Position numbers and translations under genes: made by a program. The notes beneath the pieces were generated by a model that saw only the letters and a program-made list of their open reading frames with translations, was not told the DNA's origin and searched no databases. This document shows positions 43,180 through 52,114 of a stretch of DNA of 64,000 nt, piece after piece. Source of the stretch: Nocardioides perillae. Its GTDB lineage: Bacteria > Actinomycetota > Actinomycetes > Propionibacteriales > Nocardioidaceae. The stretch covers positions 2,418,001 to 2,482,000 of the forward strand of contig NZ_JACCAC010000001.1 in the NCBI RefSeq assembly GCF_013409425.1, in the 5' to 3' direction. How positions within the stretch are numbered: the first letter of the stretch is position 1; the number at the start of each line of letters is the position of its first letter.

Positions 43180-43781
43180 CGGGCGGGACGGCGACGCCTG
43201 ACGCATCCCCGGCGCGGCTGCGCGGCACCGGCGCCGTGCTGGTGCTCACCGGCGCGGCCGGCCTGGTGGCGGCCCTGGCGCTGACGGTGGACCGCTTCCG
43301 CCTGCTGGCGGACCCGGCGTACGAGCCGGCGTGCGACCTGAGCCCCGTGCTGTCGTGCGGCTCGGTGATGGTGACCGAGCAGGCCGCGGTGCTCGGCTTC
43401 CCGAACTCCCTGGTGGGTCTGGTGGCCTTCCCAGTCGTGGTGACGGTGGGCATGCTGCTGGCCGCCGGGGTGACCCTGCCGCGGTGGGTCCTCGGCGGGC
43501 TCGCCGCCGGGTCGCTGCTGGGCGCGGCCTTCGTGCACTGGCTCGCGTTCCAGTCGCTCTACCGGATCGGCGCGCTGTGCCCGTGGTGCCTGGTGGTCTG
43601 GGTGGCCGTGCTCACCGCGTGCACCTGGTCCGTGCTCGCCGCGGCACGCAGCAGACCGCGCGCCGGCCGCCTGGCCGAGGGCCTGTGGCGGTGGCGCGCG
43701 GTCGTGCTCGCGGCGTGGTTGCTCGTGCCGGCGGTCGCCGCGCTCGAGCGCTTCTGGGACTACTGGCGCACGCTGGCGTGA
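43176..43781 (+). CDS. Vitamin K epoxide reductase (VKOR) family protein
   Basis: 201 residues, about five helices. The loop cysteines CDLSPVLSCGSVM and the redox CPWC in IGALCPWCLVVWVAV match VKOR. In actinobacteria VKOR replaces DsbB, passing electrons from DsbA to quinone. GTGA overlap with the DsbA gene confirms the pair. Confidence 0.93.
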   Translation: MTGGTATPDASPARLRGTGAVLVLTGAAGLVAALALTVDRFRLLADPAYEPACDLSPVLSCGSVMVTEQAAVLGFPNSLVGLVAFPVVVTVGMLLAAGVTLPRWVLGGLAAGSLLGAAFVHWLAFQSLYRIGALCPWCLVVWVAVLTACTWSVLAAARSRPRAGRLAEGLWRWRAVVLAAWLLVPAVAALERFWDYWRTLA

Positions 43782-43806
43782 GCGCCGGCGCCTGCCTGGT
43801 GGTGGC

Positions 43807-44286
43807 TCAGGCCGGGTGGCCCGCGCCGACCTTGGAGCGGCGGTCGGTGAGGAAGGCCAGCGCGACCATGCCGACGCCCAGCACGAAGTGCAGCCAGTTG
43901 TCAGCCGTGTTGACCGGCACGAAGTTGGCCGACGACTGCAGGTCGATGACCAGCCCGTAGAGCCACAGGGCGAGGTAGACGATGCCGCCGAAGAGCAGGT
44001 AGCTGCGGGCGGCGGCCGCCTTCTTGGCCACGGCCAGGCCGACGACGCCGAAGAGCAGGTGCACGATGTTGTGCAGCACCGAGACCTGGAAGATGCCGAG
44101 TAGCTTGGCCTCGGAGTGGTGGCCGGCGAAGGTCAGGTCGTCGAAGTTCGTCGTGATGCCGGGGATGAAGCCCAGGATGCCGACGAGCAGGAAGACCGCG
44201 CCGACGAGGCCGGCGGCCTTGCCGACGAGCGGGACGTCGCGGTCGTGATCGCCGTGGGCGGCGGTGCCGCCGTGGTGCGTTGCCAT
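43807..44286 (-). CDS. DUF4383 family membrane protein
   Basis: 159 residues, four helices: GLVGAVFLLVGILGFIPGIT, VSVLHNIVHLLFGVVGLAVA, YLLFGGIVYLALWLYGL and NWLHFVLGVGMVALAFL match DUF4383. The His-rich N terminus (MATHHGGTAAHGDHDRD) could bind metal. Function unknown. Confidence 0.88.
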   Translation of the reverse strand: MATHHGGTAAHGDHDRDVPLVGKAAGLVGAVFLLVGILGFIPGITTNFDDLTFAGHHSEAKLLGIFQVSVLHNIVHLLFGVVGLAVAKKAAAARSYLLFGGIVYLALWLYGLVIDLQSSANFVPVNTADNWLHFVLGVGMVALAFLTDRRSKVGAGHPA

Positions 44287-44443
44287 GGTTCCTCCACGAG
44301 GGGTAGCGGGCGCCGTGGTGGCGCGTGTGGCGTGAGGTACCCGAGGTACGACGACGGACCTCACCCCTCGGGGTGCCTGGGGGTCACCGCGGCGTCGCGT
44401 GCGTCACGCCCGGCGACCGGTGACCGGCGACCGGCGGCCCGGC

Positions 44444-45256
44444 TCACGCGTCGCGGGGGCCCGGGCGCGTGTCGGCGTCGGTGAAGGGCCGGCCGCCACC
44501 GACGGCGTCGCTGACCTCGCGCCCGTCGAGCACCCGGTAGGGCAGGGGCGAGCGGGTGGCGGCAGCGCGCAGCGCGTCGACCGGCACCTCCCAGCGAGCG
44601 GCGACGAGCAGCAGGTTGCCTGCTCGCCGTCCCTTGAGCGTCGACGGCTCGGCCGCGAGCAGCAGGTGCGGCAGCGCCGAGCGCGCCGCTGCCAGGGTGC
44701 GGCGGGTGTGCTCCCAGGGAGCGCGGTCGACGAGGTTCGCCAGGAGCCACCCGCCGGGCGCGAGCACGCGGGCGGTCTCGGCGTACCACTCCTGCGTCAC
44801 CAGCGAGCCGGGCACGCGCGCGTCGTCGAAGGCGTCGACGACCAGCACGTCGGCCCAGCCGTCACGCACCGCGGCGGTGCCCGCGCGCCCGTCGACCTCG
44901 CGCACGGAGATCCCGCTGCGGCTCGGCAGCGGGAGCTCGGCGCGCACCCGGGCGACGAGCGCGCGGTGCGGCTCCAGCACGACCTGGCGCGAGCGCGGGC
45001 GGGTGGCGGCGACGTAGCGAGGGAGGGTCAGCCCGCCGCCGCCGACGTGCAGCACCCGCAGCGCGGCCCCGAGGGGCGCCCGGGCGTCGAGCACGTCGCC
45101 CATCCGTCGGACGTAGTCGAAGGCGAGCCGGGTCGGGTCGTCCAGGTCGACCTCGGACTGCGGGGCGCCGTCGAGCGTCACGAGCCAGCTGCCCGGGCGC
45201 CCGGCGGGCTCGATCCGCACCTCGCCGGTCGGCCGCGGGTCGGCGGCCTCGCTCAC
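44444..45256 (-). CDS. Spermidine synthase-like methyltransferase-fold protein
   Basis: 270 residues. The Rossmann core has LRVLHVGGGGLTLPRYVAAT and VLVVDAFDDARVPGSLVTQE, like polyamine synthases and related proteins of unknown substrate (fused/short SpeE-like family of actinobacteria). The catalytic Asp of true SpeE is not evident, so polyamine synthesis is doubtful. Overlaps the hydrolase gene by GTGA. Confidence 0.78.
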   Translation of the reverse strand: MSEAADPRPTGEVRIEPAGRPGSWLVTLDGAPQSEVDLDDPTRLAFDYVRRMGDVLDARAPLGAALRVLHVGGGGLTLPRYVAATRPRSRQVVLEPHRALVARVRAELPLPSRSGISVREVDGRAGTAAVRDGWADVLVVDAFDDARVPGSLVTQEWYAETARVLAPGGWLLANLVDRAPWEHTRRTLAAARSALPHLLLAAEPSTLKGRRAGNLLLVAARWEVPVDALRAAATRSPLPYRVLDGREVSDAVGGGRPFTDADTRPGPRDA

Positions 45257-46152
45257 GCCGGCGGGGCAGCCACGCCGCGCACGCGCGCGAGGACCTCGCG
45301 CGCCACGACGTCGGGCTGCTGGTCGGGGGTCCAGTGCCCGGCGCCGGGCAGCGCGACGAAGCGGTAGTCGGCATCGACGTGGTCGGCGCACCACTGCGCG
45401 CTCGCCCGGGCCGTCGCCTGGTCCTCCTCGCCCCAGACGTAGGTCGTCGGCACCCGGACCGCCGGCAGGTCACGGAGGTCGCGGCCCATCGCGCGGTACC
45501 AGTGCAGCGCCGGCGCCGCGGCCCCGCCGGCCATGAGCGCGACGTAGGCCTCGACGTCGTCGGCGTCGACCTGCCCGGCGTACATGGCGCGCAGGCGCCG
45601 CGCGTCGTCGGCCAGCAGGAGCTCCTCGGCGCCCTCGCGACGGAAGACGCCGATGTAGGAGGACAGCGCCTGCTGCTCGGGGTCCTCGGCGATCGCGCGA
45701 CCGAAGGCCGCCAGGTGCGGGATCGAGAGGGCCGTCAGGCTGGCCAGGCGCTCGGGGTGGTGGGCCGCGACGGTCCAGGCGACGGCGGCACCCCAGTCGT
45801 GGCCGACGAGGTGGACGCGCTCGAGGCCGAGGGCGTCGGCGACGCCGAGCACGTCCGCGGCGAGCGTGGCGGTCCGGTACGCCGCGACCTCGGCCGGGCG
45901 CGCACCGGGGCTGTAGCCGCGCTGGTCGGGCGCGACGAGCCGCAGGTCGCGGTCGGCGGCGCGCAGCATGCCGACGACGCGCCGCCAGCTCCGCGCCGAC
46001 TGCGGGAAGCCGTGCAGGAGCAGCACCGGCGTGCCGTCGACCGGTCCTGCCTCGTGCACGTCGAAGACCAGACCGTCGTGGCGCACTGTGTGCTCGCGGT
46101 CCCAGGCGGGGGGCTTGCCCGAGGCGGCCGGGTTGCTGTCGGCGGGGGTCAC
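45253..46152 (-). CDS. Alpha/beta hydrolase (epoxide hydrolase-like)
   Basis: 299 residues. Oxyanion motif LLLHGFPQSARSW, nucleophile Asp in VGHDWGAAVAW, acid Asp/Glu in YVWGEEDQA and His in PGAGHWTP. The Asp nucleophile in HDWG is the epoxide hydrolase/haloalkane dehalogenase pattern; the substrate is not known. GTG 46152 is divergent from the SDR gene. Coupled to the following SpeE-like gene by GTGA. Confidence 0.85.
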   Translation of the reverse strand: MTPADSNPAASGKPPAWDREHTVRHDGLVFDVHEAGPVDGTPVLLLHGFPQSARSWRRVVGMLRAADRDLRLVAPDQRGYSPGARPAEVAAYRTATLAADVLGVADALGLERVHLVGHDWGAAVAWTVAAHHPERLASLTALSIPHLAAFGRAIAEDPEQQALSSYIGVFRREGAEELLLADDARRLRAMYAGQVDADDVEAYVALMAGGAAAPALHWYRAMGRDLRDLPAVRVPTTYVWGEEDQATARASAQWCADHVDADYRFVALPGAGHWTPDQQPDVVAREVLARVRGVAAPPA

Positions 46153-46201
46153 GTACCCGAGTCTGGCAGGCCGGGAGGACCGGGTCGCTACCGTTCGCGC
46201 C

Positions 46202-47140
46202 ATGACCTGGAGCACCGCGGACATCCCCGATCAGCGCGGCCGCACGGCCGTCGTCACCGGCGGCAACGGTGGGCTGGGACTCGCCACCGTCACCGCTCTC
46301 GCCGCGAAGGGCGCCCACGTCGTGGTCGCCGCGCGGGACCAGGCCAAGGCGGCGGCCGCCAGGGAGCAGGTGCTGGCCGCGCACCCCGAGGCCTCGCTCG
46401 AGGTCGTCGAGCTCGACCTGGGTGCGCTCGACTCGGTGGAGCGTGCGGCCGCGACGGTGCTCGAGCGGCACCCCCGCCTCGACCTGCTCGTCGACAACGC
46501 CGGCGTGATGGCGATGCCCGAGGGCACCACGGAGGACGGCTTCGAGACGCAGCTCGGGGTCAACGTGCTCGGGCACTGGGTGCTCACCGCACGCCTGCTG
46601 CCGGCGCTGGTGCACGTCGCCGGGTCCCGCGTCGTCACCCTCAGCAGCGTGGCGCAGCACCAGGGCCGGGCGCTGGACCCCGCCGACCCGCACCTGCGCC
46701 GCTCCTACGACCCCTGGCGCGCCTACGGCAACACCAAGCTCGCGATGCGGCACCTCGCGGTCGGGCTGCAGCGCGAGCTCTCCCGCCACGGGGCCCGCAC
46801 CGAGGCGCTGGTCGCCCACCCGGGCTTCACGGACTCCGAGCTGCAGAAGCGCACGGTGGAGTCGGGCGGCGGCGGCGTCCTCGGCCGGGCCTCGCACGTC
46901 GCCGTGCGCCGCATCGGCATGAGCGTCGAGCGGGGCGCGCTCAGCCAGCTGAGGGCCGCGACCGACCCCGACGCCCGCGGCGGGCAGCTCTACGGCCCGC
47001 TCTTCGCCGTCACCGGTCCCCCGGTGCGCCGCCCGCTCGTGCGCCCCGGCACCGACGAGGCCGTGCGCCGGCTCTGGCAGGTCTGCGAGCGCGAGACCGG
47101 CGTCGCCATGTACGTCGCTGGCGCGGTCGCGGGCCGCTGA
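46202..47140 (+). CDS. Short-chain dehydrogenase/reductase
   Basis: 312 residues. NAD(P) motif VVTGGNGGLGLATVTA, VDNAGVM, and catalytic Ser in TLSSVAQHQG with YGNTKLAM (Tyr-x3-Lys). The retinol-dehydrogenase-like group often acts on hydrophobic alcohols. ATG 46202 is 7 bases after TACCGT (46189-46194), a leaderless start. It lies near a monooxygenase and its regulator, perhaps in the same catabolic block. Confidence 0.87.
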   Translation: MTWSTADIPDQRGRTAVVTGGNGGLGLATVTALAAKGAHVVVAARDQAKAAAAREQVLAAHPEASLEVVELDLGALDSVERAAATVLERHPRLDLLVDNAGVMAMPEGTTEDGFETQLGVNVLGHWVLTARLLPALVHVAGSRVVTLSSVAQHQGRALDPADPHLRRSYDPWRAYGNTKLAMRHLAVGLQRELSRHGARTEALVAHPGFTDSELQKRTVESGGGGVLGRASHVAVRRIGMSVERGALSQLRAATDPDARGGQLYGPLFAVTGPPVRRPLVRPGTDEAVRRLWQVCERETGVAMYVAGAVAGR

Positions 47141-47141
47141 C

Positions 47142-48146
47142 TCACCGGGCGGCGCGGCGCACGGCGGTCGGGGTGGCCCCGAACCACCGTCGGCAGCACC
47201 GGGTGAGCACCGCCTGCTCGGCGAGCCCGACCAGCCCCGCCACCTGCCCGAGCGGCAGGTCGGTGGTCGTGAGGTAGCGCCACGCGGTGTCGCGCCGGAC
47301 CTCGTCGACCACGGCGGCGAAGGTCGTGCCCTCGCCGGCCAGGCGGCGCTGGAGCGTGCGCGGGTGCACGGCGAGCAGACGCGCGACCGCCGGCAGCTCG
47401 ACCTCGGCGGTGCCGAGGGCCTGCGCGACCGCCGCGTGCACGCGGGCGGTGAGGTCGACCGGCGCCTCCGGGCTGCGCCCGGCCAGGAAGGCCAGCGCGA
47501 TGCGCCGGGTGCCCTCGTCGCTGCCGGCCACCGGCCGGTCCGCCAGGCTGGCCGGCACCCGCAGCAGCGCGGCGGGCCGGCCCGGGCGCACCTCGACGCC
47601 GAAGAACTCCTCGTAGCGCGCGACCGGCGCCGGCGGGTGGTAGGGCAGCTCGACCGTGCGCAGGCCGTAGGGCCCGCCCACGAGGCGGGCGACCATGCGG
47701 TGCAGCACGCCGAGGCCGATGTCGGTGCCCTGCACCGGGTCCGGCAGGCCGGGCGCGGAGCCGTAGCGGATCGCGACCACGCCGCGCACGGCGTAGGGGT
47801 CGGGCTCGAGGCTCAGGCTCAGCGACCGCGAGTGCAGGAAGAGGTAGCGCGAGGTGCACTCGAGCGCGTCGCGCATCGTCGGCGAGTTCTGGACGGCGAG
47901 CGCCAGCGTGCCGAGCATGCCGAGGTCCTGGCGGGAGGCCACCCGCAGGCCCAGGTCGGGGCAGTCCAGCCGCGCCGCCGCCACCTCGAGCACGGTCGCG
48001 ACCGCGAGGTCGTCGACGAGCAGGTCGTCGGTGTCGAGCGCCTCGACCGGCAGCCCCACCTCGCGCACGAGCGCGTCGGCGTCGCCGCCGAGCTCGGCGA
48101 CGGTCGCGCGGAAGCCGCGCAGCCCGGCGGATCGGATGACGGCCAT
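47142..48146 (-). CDS. AraC-family transcriptional regulator
   Basis: 334 residues. The N-terminal ligand domain is of the arabinose_bd type (GFRATVAELGGDADALVREV, FLHSRSLSLSLE). The C-terminal AraC helices are LPAVARLLAVHPRTLQRRLA and VAGLVGLAEQAVLTRCCRRW. Such OruR/ArgR-like regulators often activate a divergent catabolic gene, here the flavin monooxygenase starting 70 bases away. ATG 48146 was chosen as the family start; in-frame upstream codons to 48218 would run across the neighbour's start. Confidence 0.87.
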   Translation of the reverse strand: MAVIRSAGLRGFRATVAELGGDADALVREVGLPVEALDTDDLLVDDLAVATVLEVAAARLDCPDLGLRVASRQDLGMLGTLALAVQNSPTMRDALECTSRYLFLHSRSLSLSLEPDPYAVRGVVAIRYGSAPGLPDPVQGTDIGLGVLHRMVARLVGGPYGLRTVELPYHPPAPVARYEEFFGVEVRPGRPAALLRVPASLADRPVAGSDEGTRRIALAFLAGRSPEAPVDLTARVHAAVAQALGTAEVELPAVARLLAVHPRTLQRRLAGEGTTFAAVVDEVRRDTAWRYLTTTDLPLGQVAGLVGLAEQAVLTRCCRRWFGATPTAVRRAAR

Positions 48147-48216
48147 GTCGTCCACGATCAAGGAACTGTCGCGTCGGGTCAAGCGGGGAGCCTCCCATGC
48201 GCCGCACACTCGAATC

Positions 48217-49731
48217 ATGAGCGCACACCTCGACGTCGTCGTCGTCGGAGCCGGCCTGTCCGGCGTCGGCGCGGCCTACCGCCTGCAGACCGAGCGCCCC
48301 GGCACGACGTACGCCGTGCTGGAGGCCCGCGACGACCTCGGCGGCACCTGGGACCTGTTCCGCTACCCCGGCATCCGGTCGGACTCCGACATGTTCACCC
48401 TCGGCTACTCCTTCAAGCCGTGGACCGACGAGAAGTCGATCGCCGACGGGGCGACGATCCTGTCCTACATCCGCGAGACCGCGGCCGAGGCCGGCATCGA
48501 GGCGCGCATCCGCTTCCGCACCAAGGTCGTCGCCGCCGACTGGTCGACCGCCGACGAGCGGTGGCACCTCACGCTCGAGGTGCGCGGCGAGGACGGCACG
48601 ACCACCCGCGAGGAGCTGACGTGCGGCTTCCTCTACTCCTGCGCCGGCTACTACGACTACGACCAGGGCCACGCGCCGGACTTCCCGGGCGCCGACGACT
48701 TCGAGGGCACCCTCGTGCACCCGCAGTTCTGGCCCGAGGACCTCGACTACGCCAGCAAGCGCGTGGTCGTGATCGGGTCGGGCGCGACCGCGGTGACGCT
48801 CGTGCCGTCGATGGCGCGCGAGGCCGGCCACGTCACGATGCTGCAGCGCACCCCGACCTGGATCAGCGCCGTGCCGAGCCGCGACAAGGTCGCCGACCGG
48901 CTGCGCGCGACGCTGCCCGCGCCGCTCGCCCACCGGCTGGTGCGCACCAAGAACATCCTCTTCGGCATCGGTTTCTACCAGTTCTGCCAGCAGCGCCCGG
49001 CGCAGGCGCGCAAGCTCCTCACCGGGCTCACGACGAAGATCCTCGGCGACCCCGCGATGGTCGCCGAGCACTTCACGCCCGACTACGACCCGTGGGACCA
49101 GCGCCTGTGCGCCGTGCCGAGCGCCGACCTCTTCACCGCGATCAAGCGCGGCGACGCCGACGTCGTGACCGACCGCATCGCCCGCTTCGTGCCCGAGGGC
49201 GTCCTGCTCGAGAGCGGGCGCCTGCTCGAGGCCGACGTGGTCGTCACCGCGACCGGACTGCGGCTCAAGGCGTTCGGCGGCATCGCGCCCCGCGTCGACG
49301 GCGAGGTCGTGCCGCTGGCCGAGCAGTTCGTCTGGCGCGGCGCGATGGTCACCGGCATCCCGAACTTCGCCGTGTGCGTGGGCTACACCAACGCCTCCTG
49401 GACCCTGCGCGCCGACCTCACCCACCGCCTCGTGTGCAAGGTGCTCGACCACCTCGAGCGCCGCGGCCTCGCGGCGGTCGCTCCGGTCGCCGAGGAGGGC
49501 GTCGAGGAGCGGCCGCTGCTCGACCTCGCGGCGGGCTACGTGCAGCGATCCATCCACGAGTTCCCGCGCCAGGGCGACCGCGGGCCGTGGCGGGTGCGGC
49601 AGAACTACCTGCTCGACTCGCTGCTGACCCTGCGCGGCGACCTGGGCCGGCACCTGCGCCCCTTCGGCCCGGCCGCGGCCCGCGACGGCGAGCCGGCGGC
49701 AGCGACGGAGGACCAGCTCGCGGCCGTCTGA
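48217..49731 (+). CDS. Flavin-containing monooxygenase, Baeyer-Villiger type
   Basis: 504 residues. FAD site VVVVGAGLSGVGAAYRLQ, NADPH site VVVIGSGATAVTLVPSMA, and between them FEGTLVHPQFWPED, the FxGxxxHxxxWP Baeyer-Villiger fingerprint. It inserts oxygen next to a ketone or oxidises a heteroatom. The divergent AraC regulator probably responds to its substrate. Confidence 0.92.
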   Translation: MSAHLDVVVVGAGLSGVGAAYRLQTERPGTTYAVLEARDDLGGTWDLFRYPGIRSDSDMFTLGYSFKPWTDEKSIADGATILSYIRETAAEAGIEARIRFRTKVVAADWSTADERWHLTLEVRGEDGTTTREELTCGFLYSCAGYYDYDQGHAPDFPGADDFEGTLVHPQFWPEDLDYASKRVVVIGSGATAVTLVPSMAREAGHVTMLQRTPTWISAVPSRDKVADRLRATLPAPLAHRLVRTKNILFGIGFYQFCQQRPAQARKLLTGLTTKILGDPAMVAEHFTPDYDPWDQRLCAVPSADLFTAIKRGDADVVTDRIARFVPEGVLLESGRLLEADVVVTATGLRLKAFGGIAPRVDGEVVPLAEQFVWRGAMVTGIPNFAVCVGYTNASWTLRADLTHRLVCKVLDHLERRGLAAVAPVAEEGVEERPLLDLAAGYVQRSIHEFPRQGDRGPWRVRQNYLLDSLLTLRGDLGRHLRPFGPAAARDGEPAAATEDQLAAV

Positions 49732-49796
49732 CCGGTGACGGGCGGGCGCACCGGCGACGGGTGTGGCCGCGGCGGGCGGGTGGGTACCGGTGCGCC

Positions 49797-50030
49797 ATGA
49801 CCACGACACCCGGCAGCACCCCTGACCCCGACCCCCTGCTCGAGGCGAGCGAGGGCGACGTCGCCGAACAGCAGCAGACGGTCGACGGCGAGACCGGCGC
49901 TCCGACGGGCGAGGCCGTGACGGACCGGGACGCGGCGGAGGCCGACGCCCTCGCGCAGGGAGCCCCTGCCGCGATCGACGACGACGCCTACCCCCGGGCC
50001 GGCGAGGCCGAGGAGGGCCGTCTCGCCTGA
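49797..50030 (+). CDS. Small acidic hypothetical protein, 77 aa
   Basis: Starts MTTTPGSTPDPDPLLEASEG and ends EAEEGRLA; almost wholly Asp/Glu/Ala/Thr and probably disordered. ATG 49797 follows TACCGG by 6 bases, a weak leaderless signal. No family recognised. Confidence 0.55.
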   Translation: MTTTPGSTPDPDPLLEASEGDVAEQQQTVDGETGAPTGEAVTDRDAAEADALAQGAPAAIDDDAYPRAGEAEEGRLA

Positions 50031-50046
50031 CGGCCCACCCTCGCGC

Positions 50047-50142
50047 TCAGAGCACGAAGATCGCGAGCAGCACGGCGGTCACGGCGAGCGAGAGCAGCAG
50101 CGAGCCGGCGCAGCCGAGACGGTTGCTGAAGAAGAAGAACAC
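50047..50142 (-). CDS. Tiny conserved-looking membrane protein, 31 aa
   Basis: Product VFFFFSNRLGCAGSLLLSLA then VTAVLLAIFVL: an aromatic start, SNRLGC, and one helix. Similar FFFSNRLGC micro-proteins are familiar in actinobacteria, with no known role. GTG 50142 has GTGAGG upstream; GTG 50157 would add five residues. Confidence 0.6.
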   Translation of the reverse strand: MFFFFSNRLGCAGSLLLSLAVTAVLLAIFVL

Positions 50143-50160
50143 GGTGGGAGTCCTCACGGT

Positions 50161-50206
50161 CTGGGTCAGGTCGGGTCAGGTCGGGTCAGGTCGGGTCACG
50201 TCGGGG
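50161..50206. repeat. 10-bp tandem repeat
   Basis: About four units of TCGGGTCAGG (the first CTGGGTCAGG, the fourth ending CACG), upstream of the 31-aa gene on its minus-strand side. Confidence 0.85.
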
Positions 50207-50322
50207 CCGCGTCGGGCAGGAGCCGACTCGTACCCCACCGCACCCGAGGGACGCCCACCCCGGCGGGCGGCCACCCGCCGGGCGGGCCGCCACGAGGTGG
50301 TGCTCCGCGCTAGGTTGGCGTC

Positions 50323-50469
50323 ATGGGCATCTTCAAGAAGGCCGGCGCCCTCGGCGTCGCCAAGATGGTGATCGACGAGGCACGCAAGCCGGAGAACCAG
50401 GCACGCATCAAGAAGGCGGTCGACACCGCCAAGACCGAGGTGGCGAAGCGCCAGCAGAAGAAGCGCTGA
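50323..50469 (+). CDS. Small basic hypothetical protein, 48 aa
   Basis: MGIFKKAGALGVAKMVIDEA, then RKPENQARIKKAVDTAKT and a Lys/Arg/Gln tail ending KKR: an amphipathic helix protein, cytoplasmic and possibly membrane- or nucleic-acid-associated. ATG is 6 bases after TAGGTT (50311-50316), a leaderless start. It precedes the DUF1330 gene by four bases. Confidence 0.65.
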   Translation: MGIFKKAGALGVAKMVIDEARKPENQARIKKAVDTAKTEVAKRQQKKR

Positions 50470-50473
50470 GCGC

Positions 50474-50761
50474 GTGAGCGCCTACTGGGTGAGCACCTAC
50501 GTCGAGGTCACCGACGACGCGAAGGTCGCGGCGTACGCCGCCCTCGCCGGCCCGGCGCTCACCGGTGCCGGCGGGCGCTTCCTCGCGCGCGGCACCCCGG
50601 TGCAGGTCTACGAGGCCGGCCGCGAGACCCGCACGGTCGTCATCGAGTTCGACTCGGTCGAGGCGGCCGTCGCGGCGCACGAGTCGCCCGGCTACCAGGA
50701 GGCGCTCGCCGCGCTCGGTGACGGCGCGGTGCGCGACCTGCGCATCGTGCCCGGGGCGTAG
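50474..50761 (+). CDS. DUF1330 family protein
   Basis: 95 residues: SAYWVSTYVEVTDDAKVAAY, GGRFLARGTPVQVYEAG and VVIEFDSVEAAVAAHESPGY match DUF1330, a small ferredoxin-like-fold family of unknown function. GTG start four bases after the 48-aa gene, so likely co-transcribed. Confidence 0.9.
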   Translation: MSAYWVSTYVEVTDDAKVAAYAALAGPALTGAGGRFLARGTPVQVYEAGRETRTVVIEFDSVEAAVAAHESPGYQEALAALGDGAVRDLRIVPGA

Positions 50762-50861
50762 GTCCCGGCCGGTCCGGGGCCGGAGGTCCTGACTGCGCCG
50801 GTGTGACCGGCACCGCGGCCGTGTCGGCTCAGGTGGCCCCCGCGCGGCCCGATGCGGGGTC

Positions 50862-51518
50862 GTGCTCCTCGACCCCCTCCTGCTCACCGCCGCCGGCGCC
50901 GCCACCGTCGTCACGAGCACGGTGCTGCACGCGCCGCAGCTCGCGCGCGTGCACCGCCAGCGCGACGCGGCGGGACTCGCACCGGCATCGCTGCTCAGCG
51001 GCCTCGTGCAGTACGCCGCGTGGAACGTCTACGCCTGGCAGGGCCAGGCGTGGTCGGTGCTGGTGAGCAACCTCGTGGCCACCGTCCTCTTCGTGGCGCT
51101 CGCCGCCGCGGCGTGGTGTGCCGGGCTGCGCCCGGACCGGGCGTGCTGGCTGCCGACCGCGTGGACGCCGGTGGTCGTGGCCGGGGCCCTGCACGGGCCG
51201 GGGGCCTTCGCCCTGGCGCTGACCGTGGGGTCCGCGCTCACGCTGGCGCCCTCGGTGCTGACCGCCTGGACCGCCCCGCGCACCACGGGGTTGTCGGTCT
51301 CGAGCTGGGTGCTGTGCCTGGTCAACGGCGCCCTCTTCTGGCTGCTGGGCCTCGGTGGCGCACCCGTGGGCGTCCTGGCCTACGGCGTGCTCGCGACCGT
51401 CGCCTCGGGTCTGGTGCTCCTCGCGGTCGCGCTGCGGTCGTCCGCCCGCCTCGAGCTGCCCGTCGCCGTCACCGCGTCCCCCGAGACCGCCGCGACCGAT
51501 TTCACGCCGGCGGCCTGA
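50862..51518 (+). CDS. PQ-loop (SWEET-like) membrane protein
   Basis: 218 residues, about seven helices. VLHAPQLARVHRQRDAAGLA contains the PQ-loop and SLLSGLVQYAAWNVYAWQG the paired signature; SSWVLCLVNGALFWLLGL repeats it in the second half. SWEET/PQ-loop proteins carry small solutes; the substrate is not known. The GTG start lacks a clear ribosome site. Confidence 0.75.
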   Translation: MLLDPLLLTAAGAATVVTSTVLHAPQLARVHRQRDAAGLAPASLLSGLVQYAAWNVYAWQGQAWSVLVSNLVATVLFVALAAAAWCAGLRPDRACWLPTAWTPVVVAGALHGPGAFALALTVGSALTLAPSVLTAWTAPRTTGLSVSSWVLCLVNGALFWLLGLGGAPVGVLAYGVLATVASGLVLLAVALRSSARLELPVAVTASPETAATDFTPAA

Positions 51519-52050
51519 ACCCTGCCGGCGGGCGCGGGTCGAGGCCGGTGCGGGTGAGCAGCACCCCCGTGACGACGAGCACCGTGACCGTCGGCGCCGC
51601 CAGGGCGAGCAGGCCCAGCAGCGGCGCGACGAGCAGCGGCGCCACCGAGGTCAGCAGCCCGAGGAGACCACCGGTCGCCAGCGCCGCGCCGTGGGCCACC
51701 GACGAGACCAGCCATGGCCGACGCGCTCCCTGCGAGCGGAGGAGGACCGCGCAGGCGACGAGGGCGAGCAGGCCCGCGAGGGCCGCCGACCCCACCAGCA
51801 GCAGGCCCAGGGGCGCCAGCACCTCGCCGGCGCCGTCACCCGGGTCGGGGGTCGTCTCCGCGAGCACGTCGAGCAGCACCAGGCCGCCGAGCAGCAGCGC
51901 GAGCAACCCCACCACCGAGCCCGCCAGCGCGCCCGTGGCGAAGGAGACGAGCGTCGCCAGGCCGGCGGTGCCCCACGGCGAGGGGCGCCGGGGCGGTGGC
52001 GGCGCGTAGCCGGGCCACGGGACCGGGCCTCCTCCCCCGTCATTGCTCAC
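51502..52050 (-). CDS. Hypothetical membrane protein with Pro-rich N terminus
   Basis: 182 residues. N terminus SNDGGGGPVPWPGYAPPPPR, then about four helices (LATLVSFATGALAGSVVGLL, LGLLLVGSAALAGLLALVAC, GAALATGGLLGLLTSVAPLL, TVTVLVVTGVLLT). The Pro-rich cytoplasmic start is common in actinobacterial membrane proteins. GTG 52050 is 6 bases after TACGAT (52057-52062, minus). It converges on the PQ-loop gene with a 17-base overlap. Confidence 0.7.
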   Translation of the reverse strand: MSNDGGGGPVPWPGYAPPPPRRPSPWGTAGLATLVSFATGALAGSVVGLLALLLGGLVLLDVLAETTPDPGDGAGEVLAPLGLLLVGSAALAGLLALVACAVLLRSQGARRPWLVSSVAHGAALATGGLLGLLTSVAPLLVAPLLGLLALAAPTVTVLVVTGVLLTRTGLDPRPPAGFRPPA

Positions 52051-52114
52051 ACCACGATCGTACGGCGCGCCGCGGGCCGGTCGTGAGGGCCGTGTGGGCC
52101 TGTTATCTGGCACG

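Noticed and set aside
46990..49809. 939-codon minus-strand frame across the SDR, AraC and monooxygenase genes
   Set aside because: It spans three recognised genes and an intergenic promoter; composition is that of an antisense frame.
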